DNA of 64,000 nt from Bolinopsis microptera (GCF_026151205.1 NC_087077.1:19527975-19591974), one strand, 5' to 3'; positions 20,777 to 37,314 are shown, counted from the stretch's first letter. A program made the numbers and translations. Notes: generated from the sequence alone by a model not told the origin.

Positions 20777-23700
20777 TTATATTTGATCCTTCGAACAGCT
20801 AGTAAGGGGAAAAGTGGTCGATTTAAGGGTTCCGTTGGATTTGAATGTTCACAAGGATTTCTCAACGGAATATGGTAGTTAGGACCCCTACGAACATAAT
20901 TAGACTTGTTGCCAATTTTGTATCTCAACAGAAACACCACTTTTACCACTTTTTACCACCTTTGTACCACCTTTCTGGTTTGCCAAATATCTTTAGTTGT
21001 GAACGTCGTAGAAGGCTGCAAATTAACCTAGAATGTTTATCTTATCAAGGAGTAAAACTTTTGTATGAAAAATTTTTACATTGGACAATCAGCTAATTGG
21101 ATAATTACCAATTAGTTAATCACTAAAAAAAGTGAAAATTTTTTATTGGCTCAAAATGATTGAAATTGTTTGAAACACGGAGAAATGTAGTTTTTAGAAA
21201 AACTTCAAAAATTTTTCAGTTACAATTTTTTTTCGAGACTTGGAAAAAAGTTTGAAAATTTGAAAATATTTTTTTCCGCCAAAAGTGATCGAATTGCATG
21301 AAACGTGGATAAAAATGCTTTGCAGAAAAACTTCGAAGATTTTTAGATTGGGGAATACTAAAATCATCAATATTTGAAGTTGGAGTTCAGTAAATCTCGA
21401 CATATTTTAGTAATTAGGAATAGCTTAGCGGAAAGGGCTGAACCTGAAAAAGGTTAACCACACAATATTAGAGTTTCATAACTAATTACAATACAGCTTT
21501 ATCAAATTCCACATAAAGAAACAGCACAAAAGAACCATTTAAGATCGAACCGATTTTACCTGCTGTACTATCATTTTATTGATTTCAATGATCAAAACCT
21601 CTGTACCGTCAATCTTGCCAATCTATACCGGGTATCTGAATGTACCGGACCTCTTATTTACCTCTATAATTAGACCCAGTTGTGCAAGAAATGCGATTTC
21701 TCACAGGGGTTTCTTTTAACTGTGCACTTTTTGTCACTCTGGCAAGAGGCCTGGTATTATAGGGGGGTATAGGAAGCGAGTGTAAATATACCTTCCATCA
21801 TCCACTGTGGCTTTTTTGTATTGTGAATGCGCATGCCGCATCGTTTGCTATGCCAGATAACTCAAATAACCTCCATATCTCATTGCCAGGGTCGGGATAG
21901 AGCTGGAGATAGCATCGAGAGGTTGCTAGAAATAGCAAGATTTAGAGTAAACTGGTGGTAGCTGGGTGGTGCTAGCATGGATGTAGCAGAACGTAGCTAC
22001 ACGGGGTTTCATTGAAGTTTGAAAATTTGAAAATATTTTTTTCCGCCAAAAGTGATCGAATTGCATGAAACGTGGATAAAAATGCTTTGCAGAAAAACTT
22101 CGAAGATTTTTAGATTGGGGAATACTAAAATCATCAATATTTGAAGTTGGAGTTCAGTAAATCTCGACATATTTTAGTAATTAGGAATAGCTTAGCGGAA
22201 AGGGCTGAACCTGAAAAAGGTTAACCACACAATATTAGAGTTTCATAACTAATTACAATACAGCTTTATCAAATTCCACATATAAAGAAACAGCACAAAA
22301 GAACCATTTAAGATCGAACCGATTTTACCTGCTGTACTATCATTTTATTGATTTCAATGATCAAAACCTCTGTACCGTCAATCTTGCCAATCTATACCGG
22401 GTATCTGAATGTACCGGACCTCTTATTTACCTCTATAATTAGACCCAGTTGTGCAAGAAATGCGATTTCTCACAGGGGTTTCTTTTAACTGTGCACTTTT
22501 TGTCACTCTGGCAAGAGGCCTGGTATTATAGGGGGGTATAGGAAGCGAGTGTAAATATACCTTCCATCATCCACTGTGGCTTTTTTGTATTGTGAATGCG
22601 CATGCCGCATCGTTTGCTATGCCAGATAACTCAAATAACCTCCATATCTCATTGCCAGGGTCGGGATAGAGCTGGAGATAGCATCGAGAGGTTGCTAGAA
22701 ATAGCAAGATTTAGAGTAAACTGGTGGTAGCTGGGTGGTGCTAGCATGGATGTAGCAGAACGTAGCTACACGGGGTTTCATTGAAGTTGGTTATTTTAAT
22801 GGCCAAAGAGTGCCGGAACTAAAGTTACTTAAGATTGCAGTTGAGGGGCAGTGTAAACCACGGTGTAGTCAGGGACACAGTGCTACAGTGCAGGAGTACT
22901 GCAAAAGAACAGTGCAAGTGATACAGTCTGCAACAGTAAAACGCCGAAGAAGGAGATAAGATTGTGGCTGCAGAGGAGGAGAGGAGCTGGAACCTGATTG
23001 TGTTTGGGTTGAAAGAAGAGGGGGAAGAATAGTTTCCTGCTCTGGTAACTGCATTTTTGGAAGAGGTGGGGTGCGAAATTATTTTCAAGCTCGACAAGGG
23101 TGGGCTGGAAGCAACCAGGTACAGCTATCCGACCTATTAAGATCACCGTCCTGAGCTTAACAGCCTTTCATCAGAATCTGATGAAAACAGAGAGACTGAC
23201 CCACCCTTTTTAGATCCAACGAAACCCTTTATATAAATCGACTTTTCCGCATGAATTACTTCATGGTATCTTCTTATCAAGGCTACAGACCTTACCGTAC
23301 CGGATTTATTGATCAAAGTGATTCTCTTTAGCCCTCTCCGTCTTTTGAGCTTTAGGTTAGTGATCAAACTCTTCGCTACTCGCTCTTCACTGGATCTATC
23401 AGGACAGATTCACATCTTTTTAGGTCTCAACCAGCCTTAGTTTTCATCATGTAGTACGTTTTGCTACCTCCATTTTAGCATCACCCAGCTTCCATCAGTT
23501 CACTCTAAGTCTAGCTTCGTCGGCGTTTAACTGTTGCAGAGTGCAGACTGTATCACTTGCACTGTTCTTTTGCAGTACTCCTGCACTGTAGCTCTGTGTC
23601 CCTGACTACACCCTGGTTTACACTGCCCCTCAACTGCAATCTTAAGTAACTTTAGTTCCGGCACTCTTTGGCCATTAAAATAACCAACTCCAATGAAACC

Positions 23701-24972
23701 TCGTGTAGCTACGATCTGCTACATCCATGCTAGCACCACCCAGCTACCACCAGTTTACTCTAAATCTTGCTATTTCTAGCAACCTCTCGATGCTATCTCC
23801 AGCTCTATCCCGACCCTGGCAATGAGATATGGAGGTTATTTGAGTTATCTGGCATAGCAAACGATGCGGCATGCGCATTCACAATACAAAAAAGCCACAG
23901 TGGATGATGGAAGGTATATTTACACTCGCTTCCTATACCCCCCTATAATACCAGGCCTCTTGCCAGAGTGACAAAAAGTGCACAGTTAAAAGAAACCCCT
24001 GTGAGAAATCGCATTTCTTGCACAACTGGGTCTAATTATAGAGGTAAATAAGAGGTCCGGTACATTCAGATACCCGGTATAGATTGGCAAGATTGACGGT
24101 ACAGAGGTTTTGATCATTGAAATCAATAAAATGATAGTACGGCAGGTAAAATCGGTTCGATCTTAAATGGTTCTTTTGTGCTGTTTCTTTATATGTGGAA
24201 TTTGATAAAGCTGTATTGTAATTAGTTATGAAACTCTAATATTGTGTGGTTAACCTTTTTCAGGTTCAGCCCTTTCCGCTAAGCTATTCCTAATTACTAA
24301 AATATGTCGAGATTTACTGAACTCCAACTTCAAATATTGATGATTTTAGTATTCCCCAATCTAAAAATCTTCGAAGTTTTTCTGCAAAGCATTTTTATCC
24401 ACGTTTCATGCAATTCGATCACTTTTGGCGGAAAAAAATATTTTCAAATTTTCAAACTTTTTTCCAAGTCTCGAAAAAAAATTGTAACTGAAAAATTTTT
24501 GAAGTTTTTCTAAAAACTACATTTCTCCGTGTTTCAAACAATTTCAATCATTTTGAGCCAATAAAAAATTTTCACTTTTTTTAGTGATTAACTAATTGGT
24601 AATTATCCAATTAGCTGATTGTCCAATGTAAAAATTTTTCATACAAAAGTTTTACTCCTTGATAAGATAAACATTCTAGGTTAATTTGCAGCCTTCTACG
24701 ACGTTCACAACTAAAGATATTTGGCAAACCAGAAAGGTGGTACAAAGGTGGTAAAAAGTGGTAAAAGTGGTGTTTCTGTTGAGATACAAAATTGGCAACA
24801 AGTCTAATTATGTTCGTAGGGGTCCTAACTACCATATTCCGTTGAGAAATCCTTGTGAACATTCAAATCCAACGGAATGCCACTTTTCCCCTTACTAAGC
24901 TGTTGAGCAATGAAACGCAAACATAATCTTAGCAAAATGAATATATTTCTTTTATCTTCAGCATTTAATCAG
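20777..24972. mobile_element. 4.2-kb inverted-repeat element inserted in a LINE, 12-bp TSD
   Basis: Exact duplication of TAATTAAGACTC at 20765-20776 and 24973-24984 brackets the insert. The arms (AGTAAGGGGAAAAGTGG at about 20800, its complement at about 24895) run inward to about 22949 and 23523. The left arm carries an internal 767-bp tandem duplication (21250-22016 and 22017 to about 22786) that the right arm lacks. The single-copy centre, 22950-23520, contains a broken reading frame with NLIVFGLKEEGEE, resembling a LINE ORF1-type protein. No transposase or complete RT is present. Small open frames that appear once in each arm are mirror images. The class is unresolved. Confidence 0.82.
21250..22786. 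repeat. 767-bp direct tandem duplication in the left arm
   Basis: Two nearly identical copies, from GTTTGAAAATTTGAAAATAT to GGGGTTTCATTGAA, abut at 22016/22017. They differ by few bases (for example a TATA insertion in copy 2), so the duplication is recent relative to the divergence of the arms. Confidence 0.93.
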
Positions 24973-24984
24973 TAATTAAGACTC

Positions 24985-25983
24985 AGTGTGGAAGAAACTT
25001 TTGTATATCAACATTTTATAGAGTAGGAACGCTTGGCTTAGATAATTTTGAATCTTTCAAGAAACATTTTGTTACTTTAGCATCTGCCAGAAAATTGCAA
25101 AGGCACATTCTGGTAGGTGACTTTAATTCTTGGTTACCCTGACCATCACATAATCCAAAATGACATCAATAGATTATATGTTTGGTCAGTGAGAAATCGA
25201 ATGAAGTTCCACCCACAAAAGTGCAAAGCCCTCTCTGTGTCCCTGCAAAGAAACGTGCTGGATAACTTGCCATTCAATACCTTCTTTTATAAACTTTCTG
25301 GAAGTGATATTGACTTTGTGCCCTCTCAGTCAGATCTAGGAGTTGCAATAAACTCCAGGTTTAATTGGGGTGCACAATGTAAAGCGCTTGTTTCCAAAGC
25401 TACCTCTAGACTTGGACTACTTAAGAGAACATGTCATTTCACTACTGATAAAAGGCAGAAAAGATCGTTCTATTTAGCGTTAATTAGGTCTATATTTGAA
25501 CATTGTTCTGTCATATGGTCCCCTCAATCTGCAACTCATCTTCAACAGTTTGTTGCTATCCAAAAGAGGGCTATTAAATGGATCAATGGTGAACCTTACT
25601 CCAGTTATAATGACGATAAACTTGCTACAGAGCAAAAGAAACTAAATATTCTCCCTGTTAAACAGAAGTTTATTTATAACGATCTTATGACCTTCTATAA
25701 AATAGGGAATAGCATAATTCCAGTTTCGCTCCCTACATATATAGTCCTATGCCGTCCAGAGGGCACCCGATACACTAGACACAATGCTCAAATAATTGAT
25801 AGGTCGGATACTTCAACTTACATGAGTACCACTGTGCCCTGCTCGGATGCCTTCCGAAATAGCTTTTTTCATAGATCTATGCTGAAATGGAATAGTCTAC
25901 CAGTATGTATCCGGCAGTCAGAGCGGATTTCTACTTTTAAGGCCAAACTGATCAAGTACCTCTGGGCTGCCGATACAGATTAG
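24985..25983 (+). pseudogene. LINE: rest of endonuclease fused to C-terminal reverse transcriptase
   Basis: Continues the endonuclease after the inserted element (TFYRVGTLGLDNF, then HILVGDFN, the conserved GDFN block). An internal deletion near 25115-25130 then joins it to the region after the RT catalytic site (DINRLYVWSVRNRMKFHP, then SDLGVAINSRFNW and YLALIRSIFEHCSVIWSP). The catalytic core is therefore missing. The 3' end of the ORF is intact and stops at 25981-25983. CR1/Jockey-like. Non-functional as read. Confidence 0.83.
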
Positions 25984-28398
25984 CTCATTATGAGTCTCAG
26001 AAATTTGTTTTTGTTGGTTACAATTCTGTCCGTCCAATTTCCTATCTGCTTGTCCTTTTCTTTTTTCTTTTTCAGTTGTGATGGAATTGTAATGAACAAA
26101 ATCCTTATAATTATTTAGCAAACACTAAACACAACATACATACGATACCAATTTGTACATTCGAAAAGAAAATATATCTGCTATCTAATTTAAAAAATTG
26201 TAGAATAAACCTGAAGAAGGAGAAGGAGAGAGGGGTTTGGGAGAGGCAGAGTAGGAAAACAACAGGATCCTGTGCCGCAGGATTTTAAAATTTGTTGTAT
26301 GATGATTCGTTTTGTTTCGTCTCTTAGATTAATATAGGTCTGATACCCTTGTCATGGTTCTTTGCAATAACACCGTGGTTTACTCATATGATTAAGTTTA
26401 GTTAATTAACCTATTTCAATGATAATTCATTTGCATCAAAGTTGTAACTGCACCATAGTTGTCTGTCATATTTAGATTGTAGTTCTAACAAAGCTTTCTT
26501 AAGATTATTCTTGAATATACTGATAGGAGTGGAGAAGTCTATTTCACTTGTTGACTGGCTATACCCAGTCTAATTGTGCATGATCGCACTACGAACTTAC
26601 CATTACAACGTCCGCCAAAATCGCAGATTTTCATATCAACCCCTTTCGCACCCTGTCCGGGTGTGTCCGAATTTTCAAAACCATCAAGAAAACAACAATT
26701 TCAAGAAAACAACAATTTTATTAAGTATCAATTAAAGCAGACAAAATGTTGTTTTTTCTACAAATGAAACCAAATATTTAAAATTAAGTAGCAATCGACC
26801 GAATTAGTTTTAAATTTAATCCATGAGAAGAATAATTTAACGAGCAATATTTGTTCATGACACTTGACAGATGTTACTCGTCTACATTTTTTCGAATTAT
26901 CGCGCGGCACCGGGCTATTCCATTAACAATGGACAAGATATTCGTAAAATATTTACTGGGCCGCGCTCAGCCTGTCATTCCGCCTAATCTTAATGAACAT
27001 AATAGCCTGGGGTCCCCAGGTAAACGTAACTCAATAGTTAATAATAACTATTTTAAATAATTGATTAATATCGATTTATACCAACAACCAAACATTAATT
27101 ATTCTTTAATAACCTTTTATATATGTGTTAAACGATCCATGGCATATCTAAAATTCGATAATGAACTTTATATTATTAGTGCCGCGTGCTGATACATATT
27201 ATGGGAATCAATCCACCCAATCGTGGCGATAACTTATCTTTGTGCTTGGCCGGTTTTAGGTTTGAGTTTGTGCTCCAAAAGTGGTAAATCGGGTGCTAGT
27301 AAAGCTCTTGCAGGCAACTGGCTCCTTTTGCCAACTGCTTTTGGTTTAAGCGCTGACTCACATTTGGAACTGGCACGGGTATAACATATAATTGTAATAT
27401 CCTACAAAGTCAGCATGCTATATTATTTCGCAAAACTCGTTTAATATCTTGACAATATTTACCCCAGAAAAGCTTACCGGCTGGCCGTGGTACTAGAGGT
27501 GGTTGTTTTTCGATGGCACGTGTGTCAGCGCGCGTGACGTAACGTTCACTGCATGATCGCTCGCTCGCTCGCGTGAATTAAAATCTGGAGTCATGACAAC
27601 GACATTACTTCGCAAAGTTTAAAAGCTGCGATCTTTTATTTAGCCCAAAATCAAACTTTTCGCGATAATTCAAAATCTACATTGTTTTGAATTTGGCTCC
27701 TGGGGAGCCTACTTTAGTTTTACGAGACGGACATTTTGTTGAAAACCGGACGTTTCTATCTCTTTTACTTCCGAAGTTAGGCCCCTAACAGTAAGGTTTC
27801 CTGGGACAATTTAAAGTTTATGGTTTTAGGTTTAGGCGCGGCGCACCGCTTATATGTTATCAGTTATAGCTCAATCATCTTCTATTTTCAGCGCTGTGTT
27901 GCTACACGCTGTATAGCATGTGGATCAAGCGCGGTGCCGCTCCTAAGCAGCAAAATAGTTATTTATTTTAAAATTTATTTTTGTATCTAGCAAAAATGAT
28001 GTAATGTTTTTAATATAACGTAGAATTAAAGCTATTTCCGTACAGCCTAAGTATGCTCGTTAGAAAAACTATCAACAATGAACATGCTAGCTTTCTTTAT
28101 TTTGTAAGTCGCGTCGGCTGACATCTTGGGTTGTTCTGGATGTAACAAGTTTATTATCGGATGTCTACTTATATTTATTATGATATCAATATCATTATTC
28201 ATTGTAATGGCAATAAAATTTAAGTTTTGTTTTACTTAAATTTTGTTTTACTTACTCAGTATAATAAGGTGATCGTGAATAATTAAAGCTTGGAGGTCAC
28301 CCAATTAAGCTGATCGGGTGCCTGTTAACTGCGTGGGAACTAGGTTCAGTTGTCGGTCACCCTGTAAACCACTGCAAGATGCAATTGCGGAGCTGTCC
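25984..28398. other. Gene-free interval
   Basis: AT-rich, no exon recognised on either strand. A GC-richer stretch with CGCTCGCTCGCTCGCG lies near 27550. I see no repeat array longer than a few units. Confidence 0.45.
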
Positions 28399-28632
28399 TT
28401 GACATACGTTGCATGCCACTTTTCGCGCGCGAAGCGCGCGCCGCCGAAGGCTGTCGCCGAAAGCTGTCCCTTTCCTAGTATACTAGTACAAACAAATTAT
28501 TTAAAGATATTAAGACAATGAAACTTACTCCTCAATGGGTGTCCTTAGTGACTGGTTAAAACTCTTCCATAATCCATTCTTGACATACGTTGCATGCCAC
28601 TTTTCGCGCGCGAAGCGCGCGCCGCCGAAGGC
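28399..28632. repeat. Two 53-bp direct repeats with a GC hairpin
   Basis: TTGACATACGTTGCATGCCA followed by CTTTTCGCGCGCGAAGCGCG and a short CCGCCGAAGGC end occurs at 28399-28451 and 28580-28632. Each copy contains the palindrome CGCGCGAAGCGCGCG, a stable hairpin. They probably mark short dispersed elements. Confidence 0.85.
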
Positions 28633-31831
<3,199 letters not shown>

Positions 31832-32118
31832 AACACATCTCTTATTAGGAATAATGACTCCCACGTGACACAATGATGATTCCCACGTGCTGCATTTCTT
31901 TTTCCCATTCACACTCACAGCGACGCAATACTAAAACGTGTCACAGATATATGCCCACGTGCCACATTGAATTTATATATTCTCGTTCCTATAATGCACA
32001 TGACTTGTAGTTGTGTGTAGGTGCAACCTGCTACTCTCTTTGTCACTCCGTTATTTTCTGTTTTTCTTTTCCGTAGTCCGATCTACGACACTATAGTTAT
32101 ACTTACATTAAGACTATT

Positions 32119-32640
32119 ATTATAATGCCCTCAGGGACGTTATATGTGATGATATGTCATGAGGGAGAAAAGTGATAACGCTAAATTTTTCTCAGGGAGC
32201 ATTATCAAAACAGGTATAGGAACAGCGAGAGACCACTTTCATTTCTCGTAATACATTTTCACTCTATCAGGCCGCGCAAACCCCTCACTACGTTCGGTGT
32301 TATCATGCGCGGCCCTCAGAGTGAGAGAGCATTATTGCGTTATAATGCCCTCAGGGACGTTATATGTCCCTGATTATATGTAATACGGAAACGTATTACG
32401 AGAAATGAAAGTGGTCTCTCGCTGTTCCTATACCTGTTTTGATAATGCTCCCTGAGAAAAATTTAGCGTTATCACTTTTCACCCTCATGGACATGACACA
32501 TTATCACATATAACGTCCCTGAGGGCATTATAACTGATAATACTCTCTCACTCTATCAGGCCGCGCAAACTCCCTCACTACGTTCGGGCGTTATCGACAT
32601 GCGCGGCCCTCAGAGTGCGAGAGCATTATTGCGTTATAGC
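32119..32640. mobile_element. Fold-back (MITE-like) element with nested inverted and direct repeats
   Basis: TATAATGCCCTCAGGGACGT at 32121 is mirrored at about 32510-32532. The inverted arms continue through CTCAGGGAGCATTATC and AGAGACCACTTTCATTTCTC. A second module (CAGGCCGCGCAAAC to ATGCGCGGCCCTCAGAGTG) occurs in the centre and again downstream at about 32550-32640 as a direct repeat. No coding capacity. The ends are hard to fix because modules are nested. Confidence 0.75.
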
Positions 32641-32867
32641 TGTACCATGTTTACATTATATTACATTATAATGATTTAATGAGTCGAGCACACGTTCCGA
32701 GTTCAAGCGAGATTTTGTAACCTTATCAGCACCGAGTGTCAACTGCAGCATATCTTAACTGCAATTCAGGGCTCGATCAGTTAATTATATGCGCCGGATA
32801 TCTCATATCTAATTTTTGGAAAGCGGTCCGGTTTCCAAAATTCTCTTATTATTATATATTACAATTA

Positions 32868-34522
32868 CGGGTAAACCCCCCTCCCCCCCCCCCCCCTAAA
32901 ATGTCACCCACCCCTAAAACGCCACTCTTGATTGATTGGATCCCATCTTCTTAGAAAGTATCTTACCTAATCATTTGTAACTCCTAAACATAAAAAAATA
33001 TCATTCAGACCCTACCACATCCTGAAATTGAATCTAAATGATGCCATAAGGGCATTTTTTTCACTTTGTACGAATTTTTTACTTTTGAAAAAAAGCGCAC
33101 AATTTTATAACTCTGGAATTCATTAATATTAACTCAGTTTTGGTCTAGGATAGTGATATTTACATATTTTAGCAACTTTGTACATATGACTGGAGATATT
33201 GAAAGTTATACATTACTCAATATTACTACCCTCCCCTAAAATGTCACCTGGCCGCCCCCTAAAATGTCATTGCATTTTATCAGATTCTGGCTTTGAGACT
33301 ACAAGCACCATAAAACAGGTACCAGCCTATTAAACATCATATTTTATATTTAGCATCTAATGGTAATATTGGAAAGCTTTGGCAGCTCAAGGAATTAGTT
33401 TTATTTTATTAATCGCAATAAACATCCCCTAAAATGTCTAATTATCCCCCCTAAAATGTAATTTTAACCTGATCAAATTACTCAGGCTTTTCCTAAGATG
33501 CAATGCATACACTTCGTTAATAGTTGATGTTAATAATTAACAAGTGCCAAAACAAGAGCTATTATCGCACACCATGCGAACAAAATACAAATTTGACATT
33601 TTAGGGGAGAAAAAAAATGACATTTTAGGGGGCATATCATAGGTTTACCATAAACTAGTAAGTACCAAAAACCGTAGTTTTTGACATTCAATTTTGCTAA
33701 AAGCAGTCAAATCTAGTCTATAGAGAAGGTCAGATCGATTACTGGGTTGGCTTAGTTAACTACAGGTCACTAAAATTGCCAAGATGCAGGATGATGTTAA
33801 AAATCCCAAAAAATGCAATTAAAACATGCAATTTGCACAAGGTTGAAATCACATTGAAACCATTTCTTTTGTGCCAATTGTTAGTTTATAACTAGATAAT
33901 CTAACTACAGGTGTAAATTTTGTTGACTGAGTTACTGTTTTGCCGTAAGTTCTGGGTATTCAAAAAAAGTCCCCAAAATGTCACAAAAAGTAAATTGACT
34001 ATAAATTCCGCCATTTTTTTGCAACAGAGAGAGAAATTCTGGTCGACACCTCAGAAATAGGTTATATTAGTCCCAGAAGTGGTTAAAATTAATAATTGAG
34101 CAACATTCTGAGTGCTACACAACCTGTTTTAGCTGACGTTTTAGGGGTGGTGCACGTGACATTTTAGGGGGGTGATTACGGTTTTGAGGTACTTCCTTTA
34201 GTGAGTGAATGTTTTCAAGTAGCTTAATGTTTTAATAAGACAAAACAAATAGTACTAGTGACAAAAGGTACATCAGGCCTCCTGTACATTTTGTAATTAT
34301 CACACATATAGAAATGACATTTTAGGGGTGCTGTTTTAAAACGAACTCCATGTCAACGTCAAAAAAATTGTACCTGATTTTATTTTCAAATTTCCAACTT
34401 TTCCTGGCAGGCTAGAAAAAGGTTTAAATATTATTCCTAGACACTTCAGAACCCTGTAAATTTAGCCCTAACTCGGCAATCTGGGCCCAAAAAACAGGTG
34501 ACGTTTTAGGGGGGTTTACCCG
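32868..34522. mobile_element. 1.65-kb TIR element carrying about 12 copies of a 14-bp motif, copy 1
   Basis: Ends CGGGTAAACC and GGTTTACCCG are flanked by TA on both sides. CCCCTAAAATGTCA or close variants occur in that orientation in the left half (about 32897, 33234, 33255, 33426, 33450). The reverse complement TGACATTTTAGGGG occurs in the right half (about 33597, 33620, 34136, 34158, 34314, 34500). No ORF is present. It is a non-autonomous DNA transposon with mirrored subterminal repeats, which in other families serve as transposase-binding sites. A second copy lies at 59819. Confidence 0.82.
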
Positions 34523-34530
34523 TACCTATT

Positions 34531-36805
34531 AAAATTAACATTAATGGAATATTGGCTCTGTTTTTTCTCCGAAATTATAGCATTAGAAACCAGGCAGCAG
34601 CTAAACTACCTACCTTGGGTACCTTGGGTTCGTTTCGGGCTAGCACGCCCAGGCCAAGACATCTTGCGTCTCCACCACCGGTGTCTCCGTTATCATGTCT
34701 TGCTCACAGCCCATTCCAAGATTGAATTGCCATTTGCCCCTGTATATCCAGGGGTAGGAGGGGTGTCGGGGACGGTATGGAGAAAGCGATCAAGTGCTGC
34801 CTTGAATTTTGGCAAGGTTGGGATAGACTTGATGTCGTGAGGAACAACGTTATACAAAGCAGAGGCCACTGAAGGGAAAGAATGGAACCTCATGGTGTTG
34901 ATGCTTTTGTATTTTGATCCGCCAAGAGGACGAAGACATGTAACTCCTCTTCTTTGAGAGTGTTGGAAAGAAATGTTTACACTGTTTGGAATCTCACCGT
35001 AGTAAATTTTCCAGACAAGGATGATCATGTACCTCTCGCGGCGGCGCTGTAGGGAGTAGAGATCAAGCTGCTTCAGGCGCTCCCAGTAGCTAAGATGCTT
35101 GTATCCTGCTATTTTCGCAGTGAATGAGCGTTGGATCGACTCAATCATGATTATGTCACACTGCAGGTGAGGCGACCAGAGAGCACAACAATACTCGGTA
35201 ATAGAGCGGACGTATGTCTTGAAGAGCATCATCATCGTGTCTTTGTCTCTGGTAGAGAAAGTTCTCAGTACCCATCCAGCTTTGCTCGCTGCCTCAGAAG
35301 ACTTTCTTGTGATGTGTTGACGCCAGGAGAGATCACTGTCAACATACACACCGAGATCTTTCACGACATCATCAGAAGATATCGATGCACCAGATGGTAA
35401 AATGTAGGGTTTCTTTAGCTCAGGGTTCTTACCATGCTGGAGAAGTTGGAACTTACTTTCGTTTAGCTCCATGTTGTTTGCTACTGCCCATCGCACTACT
35501 GCACAGAGATCTTCCTGGAGACATTTGCAGTCGGACGGGGAGCTGATGTTTTTGTGGAGCTTGGAGTCATCAGCAAACACTTTTACTTTGCAATGTCTTA
35601 CAACTAGGAACAGGTCGTTGATATACAAAATAAATAGCAGTGGGCCTAACACAGTGCCCTGTGGTACCCCACTTAGCACCATTATGACGAGAGATTCAAT
35701 ACCATCGACAACGACATGTTGGGTTCTTCCACTGAGGAAGCTTTCCAGCCAGCGGTGGGCGTTGCCCTGGATACCGTACATATGGAGCTTCTTCAATAGT
35801 ATAGCGTGATCTACCTTATCGAAGGCTTTGCTGAAATCAAGATACAGAATATCAGCATTTTCGTCACCATCTAAGTCATCCATGATGTCTTGGACGTGGT
35901 GAAGAAGTTGAGTAAGACAGCTTCTTCCAGCTTGAAAGCCGTGTTGATCGTGGTTGATGATGTCTTGAGCTACAATGTAGTCAACCAGCTTAGCGCGGAC
36001 GACCCTCTCGAACATCTTTATGAGGTTGGATGTTAGAGATACCGGTCGATAGTTGGCAGCAATCGACCTTTTCCCCTTTTTAAAAAGGGGGATAATACTC
36101 TGGTTCTTGAATTTTGTAGCTATTTGATATTTCACCAGAGCTTAGCGAAGCTTTCCAAAGCTTGGTTATCACAGGAGCTAGGACAATTCCACATTCCTTG
36201 AGGATTAGGACTGGGAACTTGTCAGGTCCGACTGCTGAGAAACGATTCATCGCTTTGATGGCGTCGAGGATATCTTGCTCATTAAAGTCGATGTCTGTGA
36301 TAGAATGAGGTTGCTCAATGACCTTGGACGTCCGGACTTCGGCTAGATTTGCCTTTTTAGGGTCACTGAAAGCACTCGCATATTGATCCTGTAAGATATT
36401 ACCCATAGTGGCTGGATCAGACTGGAGCTTGTCATCACTATCCAATAGGGGTCCGACAGATGCAGCAGGGGTTTTAAACCTCTTTGCGAAGGTATAAAAC
36501 GCTTAGGATTAGTCTTGATCTTACTAAGTTACTAAGAGCAACAAGTTCTTCTCTGGCTCGCTGCTGTTTAATGTCCGCTTTAAGGAGCATCTCGACAGCA
36601 GCCCTCTCTTCATCCAGCTTGCGAAGCTTGACATTATTGCGAGGCGGAGAAGGGCCACAAAATCTGTATTTAATACAGTTGATCCTGGCATTAAGGCGCT
36701 TTTTCTTTCTAAGGAGAGCCACCCTTGACCTTGGGATTTTTGAAGATGCTGCGGCTTGACGATTGTGGCTATGAGAAGGTGCGTGTTTCTTGCAGATCTG
36801 CACAA
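34531..36805 (-). pseudogene. CR1/Jockey-like LINE, 5'-truncated, frameshifted
   Basis: The largest frame (36135-34693) covers reverse transcriptase: NYRPVSLTSNLIKMFERVV, DILYLDFSKAFDKVDH (first catalytic Asp), GVPQGTVLGPLLFILYINDL and VFADDSKL (FADD active site), then the conserved thumb and C-terminal region ending WAVSKT. Upstream coding continues in other frames: 36445-36080 (connector, with FSAVGPDKFPVLILKECG) and about 36803-36474. There is a frameshift near 36110 and another near 36460. The endonuclease is missing, so the copy is 5'-truncated at about 36805. Inactive as read. Confidence 0.87.
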
Positions 36806-37039
36806 CTAGAGCGGTATTTGGAAACCTGTTTATCTGTTAGTTATTTCTAGTGACGATTGCCATTGGGTTCAGTTATCGTTTCAAAGTTTCAAAGTTAATT
36901 AGGTAGACTATGATTGGGTTTAAAGCTATTTTCCTAAGCTACCCTGTCTGGCTGTCTACTTCTAGGAAAAGTCTAAATTGTGTTCAGTTATCCGGTAGCT
37001 GCAAAACGTGCAGTTTTGTAATACCTTAGTTCAGCTTTT

Positions 37040-37314
37040 CAAAAGAGGAGAGGGAGAGGAAGAGGAAGAGGGAGAGGGAGAGGGAGAGGGAGAGGGAGAG
37101 GGAGAGGGAGAGGGAGAGGGAGAGGGAGAGGGAGAGGGAGAGGGAGAGGGAGAGGGAGAGGGAGAGGGAGAGGGAGAGGGAGAGGGAGAGGGAGAGGGAG
37201 GAGAGGGAGAGAGAGAGGGAGAGGGAGGGTTGAGGGAGAGGGAGAGGGAGAGGGAGAGGGAGAGGGAGAGGGAGAGGGAGAGGGAGAGGGAGAGGGAGAG
37301 GGAGAGGGAGAGTA
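37040..37314. repeat. GAGGGA hexamer microsatellite
   Basis: A long GAGGGA run with two short interruptions near 37200-37225. Open frames encode Gly-Glu, Arg-Glu or Pro-Leu repeats only. Confidence 0.97.

Noticed and set aside
20845-24862. Mirror-image open frames of 83 and 69 residues seen in both arms of the inverted element
   Set aside because: They are repeated non-coding sequence; low complexity and no motif.
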